DNA of 38,168 bases from Oceanospirillales bacterium (GTDB lineage: Bacteria; Pseudomonadota; Gammaproteobacteria; Pseudomonadales; Balneatricaceae), in the NCBI GenBank assembly GCA_007693685.1, contig REDB01000181.1:1-38168 (forward strand), written 5' to 3'. The notes beneath the pieces are model-generated. The model had not been told where the DNA came from. It made no database searches and saw nothing but the letters and a program-made list of their open reading frames with translations. Positions within the stretch are counted from its first letter, which is position 1; each line of letters opens with the position of its first letter. Below are positions 36,578 through 38,168 of the stretch, piece after piece. The translations under genes and the position numbers were made by a program.

Positions 36578-36770
36578 ATAACCCCTAAACCTATCAATGG
36601 ATCATGGAATTTACTATACGAAGAATATTTGTACCATAGTTCATTGGGTTCTTGCTCAGGTAATGTTAGATTGGAACTAATAAAGTTATTAAATAAGAAG
36701 TTTTGAATAAAAAAATACCCTTTGGGTGTGCCCCCTTAGAAAACATTAATCAACCAATCTAGGGGATTTT

Positions 36771-37580
36771 ATGATTAAAATTCGTGTCGGTTATGAGTTG
36801 GTCTATGAGTGTCCTCAACCAACGCCTATGTTGTTGTTACTTAATTTACACTACACACGAGCTTCAGATATTTTGGTGCCCGATCATATCGTGACCTCAC
36901 CTTCGGTACCGATTACTGCTTATCGTGATGGCTTTGGAAATTGGTGTAGTCGAATCATGGCGCCAGCGGGTGAAATACGCATTTCAACCGATGCTGTAGT
37001 CAAGGACTCCGGCCTACCTGATCCCGTTAATGTAAATGCCAGACAGCACGAAGTCTGCGATTTGCCTACCGATACATTGGTATACCTGCTCGGTAGTCGA
37101 TACTGCGAAACTGATCGTATGGTTGAGTTTGCATGGTCAATGTTTGGCAATACCCCTATGGGGTGGCCCAGAGTTCAAGCTATTTGTGATTTTGTTCACA
37201 ACCACATCAAGTTTGGTTACGAATTCTCGCGATCCACAAAAACAGCCTTTGATGCATTCAATGAAGGTGCTGGTGTGTGCAGAGATTATACTCATTTAGC
37301 GATTACCTTATGTCGCTGTATGAATATTCCTGCTCGTTACTGTACAGGTTACTTAGGTGATATTGGTGTGCCTTACTCGCCAGCTCCGATGGATTTTTCC
37401 GCTTGGTTTGAAGCCTACTTGGATGGCAAGTGGTACACCTTTGATCCTCGCCATAACCAACCTAGAGTTGCACACCTATTAATAGCACAAGGTCGCGATG
37501 CCACCGATGTGCCCCTCAGTAATGTATTTGGTCCTAATGTATTAAAATCCTTCAAGGTATGGACTGATCAAGTGGAGTAA
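36771..37580 (+). CDS. Transglutaminase-like protein
   Basis: 269 residues, no signal peptide. An N-terminal beta-rich region (bacterial transglutaminase-like N-terminal type) is followed by the transglutaminase/protease core: GAGVCRDYTHLAITLCR with nucleophile C170, PARYCTGYL, and DFSAWFEAYLDGKWYTFDPRHN, where D225 is present but the usual histidine before AW is serine (S210). As I recall, relatives of this group often lack that histidine too, so this may be a group feature. AGGGGA lies about 5 bases before the ATG. Likely a peptidase or amidase rather than a cross-linking enzyme. The next gene starts at its stop codon. Confidence 0.88.
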   Translation: MIKIRVGYELVYECPQPTPMLLLLNLHYTRASDILVPDHIVTSPSVPITAYRDGFGNWCSRIMAPAGEIRISTDAVVKDSGLPDPVNVNARQHEVCDLPTDTLVYLLGSRYCETDRMVEFAWSMFGNTPMGWPRVQAICDFVHNHIKFGYEFSRSTKTAFDAFNEGAGVCRDYTHLAITLCRCMNIPARYCTGYLGDIGVPYSPAPMDFSAWFEAYLDGKWYTFDPRHNQPRVAHLLIAQGRDATDVPLSNVFGPNVLKSFKVWTDQVE

Positions 37581-37582
37581 TG

Positions 37583-38168
37583 ATGTTGTTAAGCTCAGAA
37601 GAAGCTAGGGTTTTTGAAATCATTAATCCTGAAGGCAAAAGTGATTTCTTGCTGGTGTGTGATCATGCTTCTAATAGAGTGCCTAAATCGTTAAACAACT
37701 TAGGCTTAACGGATGATCAGTTAAATGATCACATTGCATGGGATCCTGGCGCTGCAATAGTCGCTCGAAAACTGTCGCAGCTTTTAGATGCCACGCTGGT
37801 CGTGAGTGGCTATTCAAGGTTGGTGATAGATTGTAACCGTGCATTGATCAGCCCTCAGTTGATAGCGCAGGTCAGTGATGGTATCAAGGTGCCAGCAAAT
37901 CAAAACTTAACTGATACCGAGCGTCAGCAACGGATCGACACCTTCTTTAAACCTTACCATCATGCCATTAACTCTGTGTTAGAGCAGCGTAAAGGTCGAG
38001 ATACCATTTTATTAAGTATCCATAGCTTCAGTCCAGCGCTGGCTGAACCAGACAAGAATACAGCTCGCCCATGGCATATTGGGCTATCTTTCAAAGAAAA
38101 AGCAAAGTTGACCGATCATCTCTATGCAGGGCTTATCAAAGATAAGCAGTTATGTGTTGGCTATCATC
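37583..38168 (+). CDS. N-formylglutamate amidohydrolase-like protein (3' end missing)
   Basis: The first 195 codons are in the window; the gene runs off the right edge. Recognisable motifs of the N-formylglutamate amidohydrolase family are LLVCDHASNRVP, HIAWDPGAAIVARKLS, YSRLVIDCNRAL and LLSIHSFSP, with the metal- and substrate-binding D, H and R residues. Classic HutG deformylates N-formylglutamate in histidine breakdown; this shorter-type relative is of uncertain substrate. GGAG is 5 bases before the ATG at 37583 and only 2 before an ATG at 37580 that overlaps the transglutaminase stop, so 37583 is preferred. It is probably coupled to the preceding gene. Confidence 0.85.
   Translation, partial: MLLSSEEARVFEIINPEGKSDFLLVCDHASNRVPKSLNNLGLTDDQLNDHIAWDPGAAIVARKLSQLLDATLVVSGYSRLVIDCNRALISPQLIAQVSDGIKVPANQNLTDTERQQRIDTFFKPYHHAINSVLEQRKGRDTILLSIHSFSPALAEPDKNTARPWHIGLSFKEKAKLTDHLYAGLIKDKQLCVGYH

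Noticed and set aside
36715-36727. ACCC-TTT-GGGT hairpin beside an A-run before the transglutaminase gene
   Set aside because: The stem is only 4 bp, and the T-run would act on the reverse strand, where no gene ends.

Overview
The window looks like chromosomal DNA of a marine gammaproteobacterium, probably of the Oceanospirillales/Oceanospirillaceae type. This rests on moderate A+T content, clear AGGAG-type ribosome binding sites, the families of c-di-GMP enzymes, and complete liu and bkd branched-chain amino acid pathways. The genus cannot be named from the sequence. There is no rRNA, tRNA, CRISPR array, insertion sequence or phage module, and no gene-free gap exceeds 300 bases.

Layout. Bases 1-35 hold the first 11 codons of a divergent gene of DJ-1/PfpI type. 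202-6475 carries two c-di-GMP enzymes ending tail to tail: a CHASE-PAS-PAS-GGDEF cyclase, and a Cache-HAMP-PAS-PAS-PAS-GGDEF-EAL protein with a C-terminal zinc-binding CZB domain. 6742-9240 holds a small HExxH protein of CLCA_X/LPD1 type, then (reverse strand) an orphan sulfate-binding protein followed by a thioredoxin-fold lipoprotein with a CxxS site.

9475-18807 (reverse) is the leucine/isovalerate operon liuR-liuA-liuB-liuC-liuD-liuE, followed by an AhpD-like gene and an acyl-CoA synthetase, and closed by a strong hairpin terminator. Divergently, 19093-27044 (forward) encodes a branched-chain-type ABC transporter (two ATPases, binding protein, two permeases), the electron transfer flavoprotein EtfBA, a PaaY-like hexapeptide protein and an alpha/beta hydrolase. 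The 285-bp divergent region holds two near-identical 18-bp elements, one facing each operon, probably LiuR operators.

27089-32349 (reverse) encodes a branched-chain 2-oxoacid dehydrogenase complex (E1-alpha, E1-beta, E2, no E3) whose E2 gene overlaps, stop into start, a gene for a Hanks-type protein-kinase-like protein. 32496-36577 (reverse) is an RND efflux pair. 36771-38168 (forward) holds a transglutaminase-like protein and the start of an N-formylglutamate amidohydrolase-like gene.

The genes fit together as a metabolic unit. The ABC transporter may bring in branched-chain amino acids or related acids; after transamination the Bkd complex makes acyl-CoAs. LiuA oxidises isovaleryl-CoA and would hand electrons to EtfBA, and LiuBD, LiuC and LiuE finish the path to acetyl-CoA and acetoacetate. 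The observation most worth following is the kinase-like gene translationally coupled to the Bkd complex, whose E1-alpha keeps the serine loop that is the regulatory phosphorylation site in mammals.
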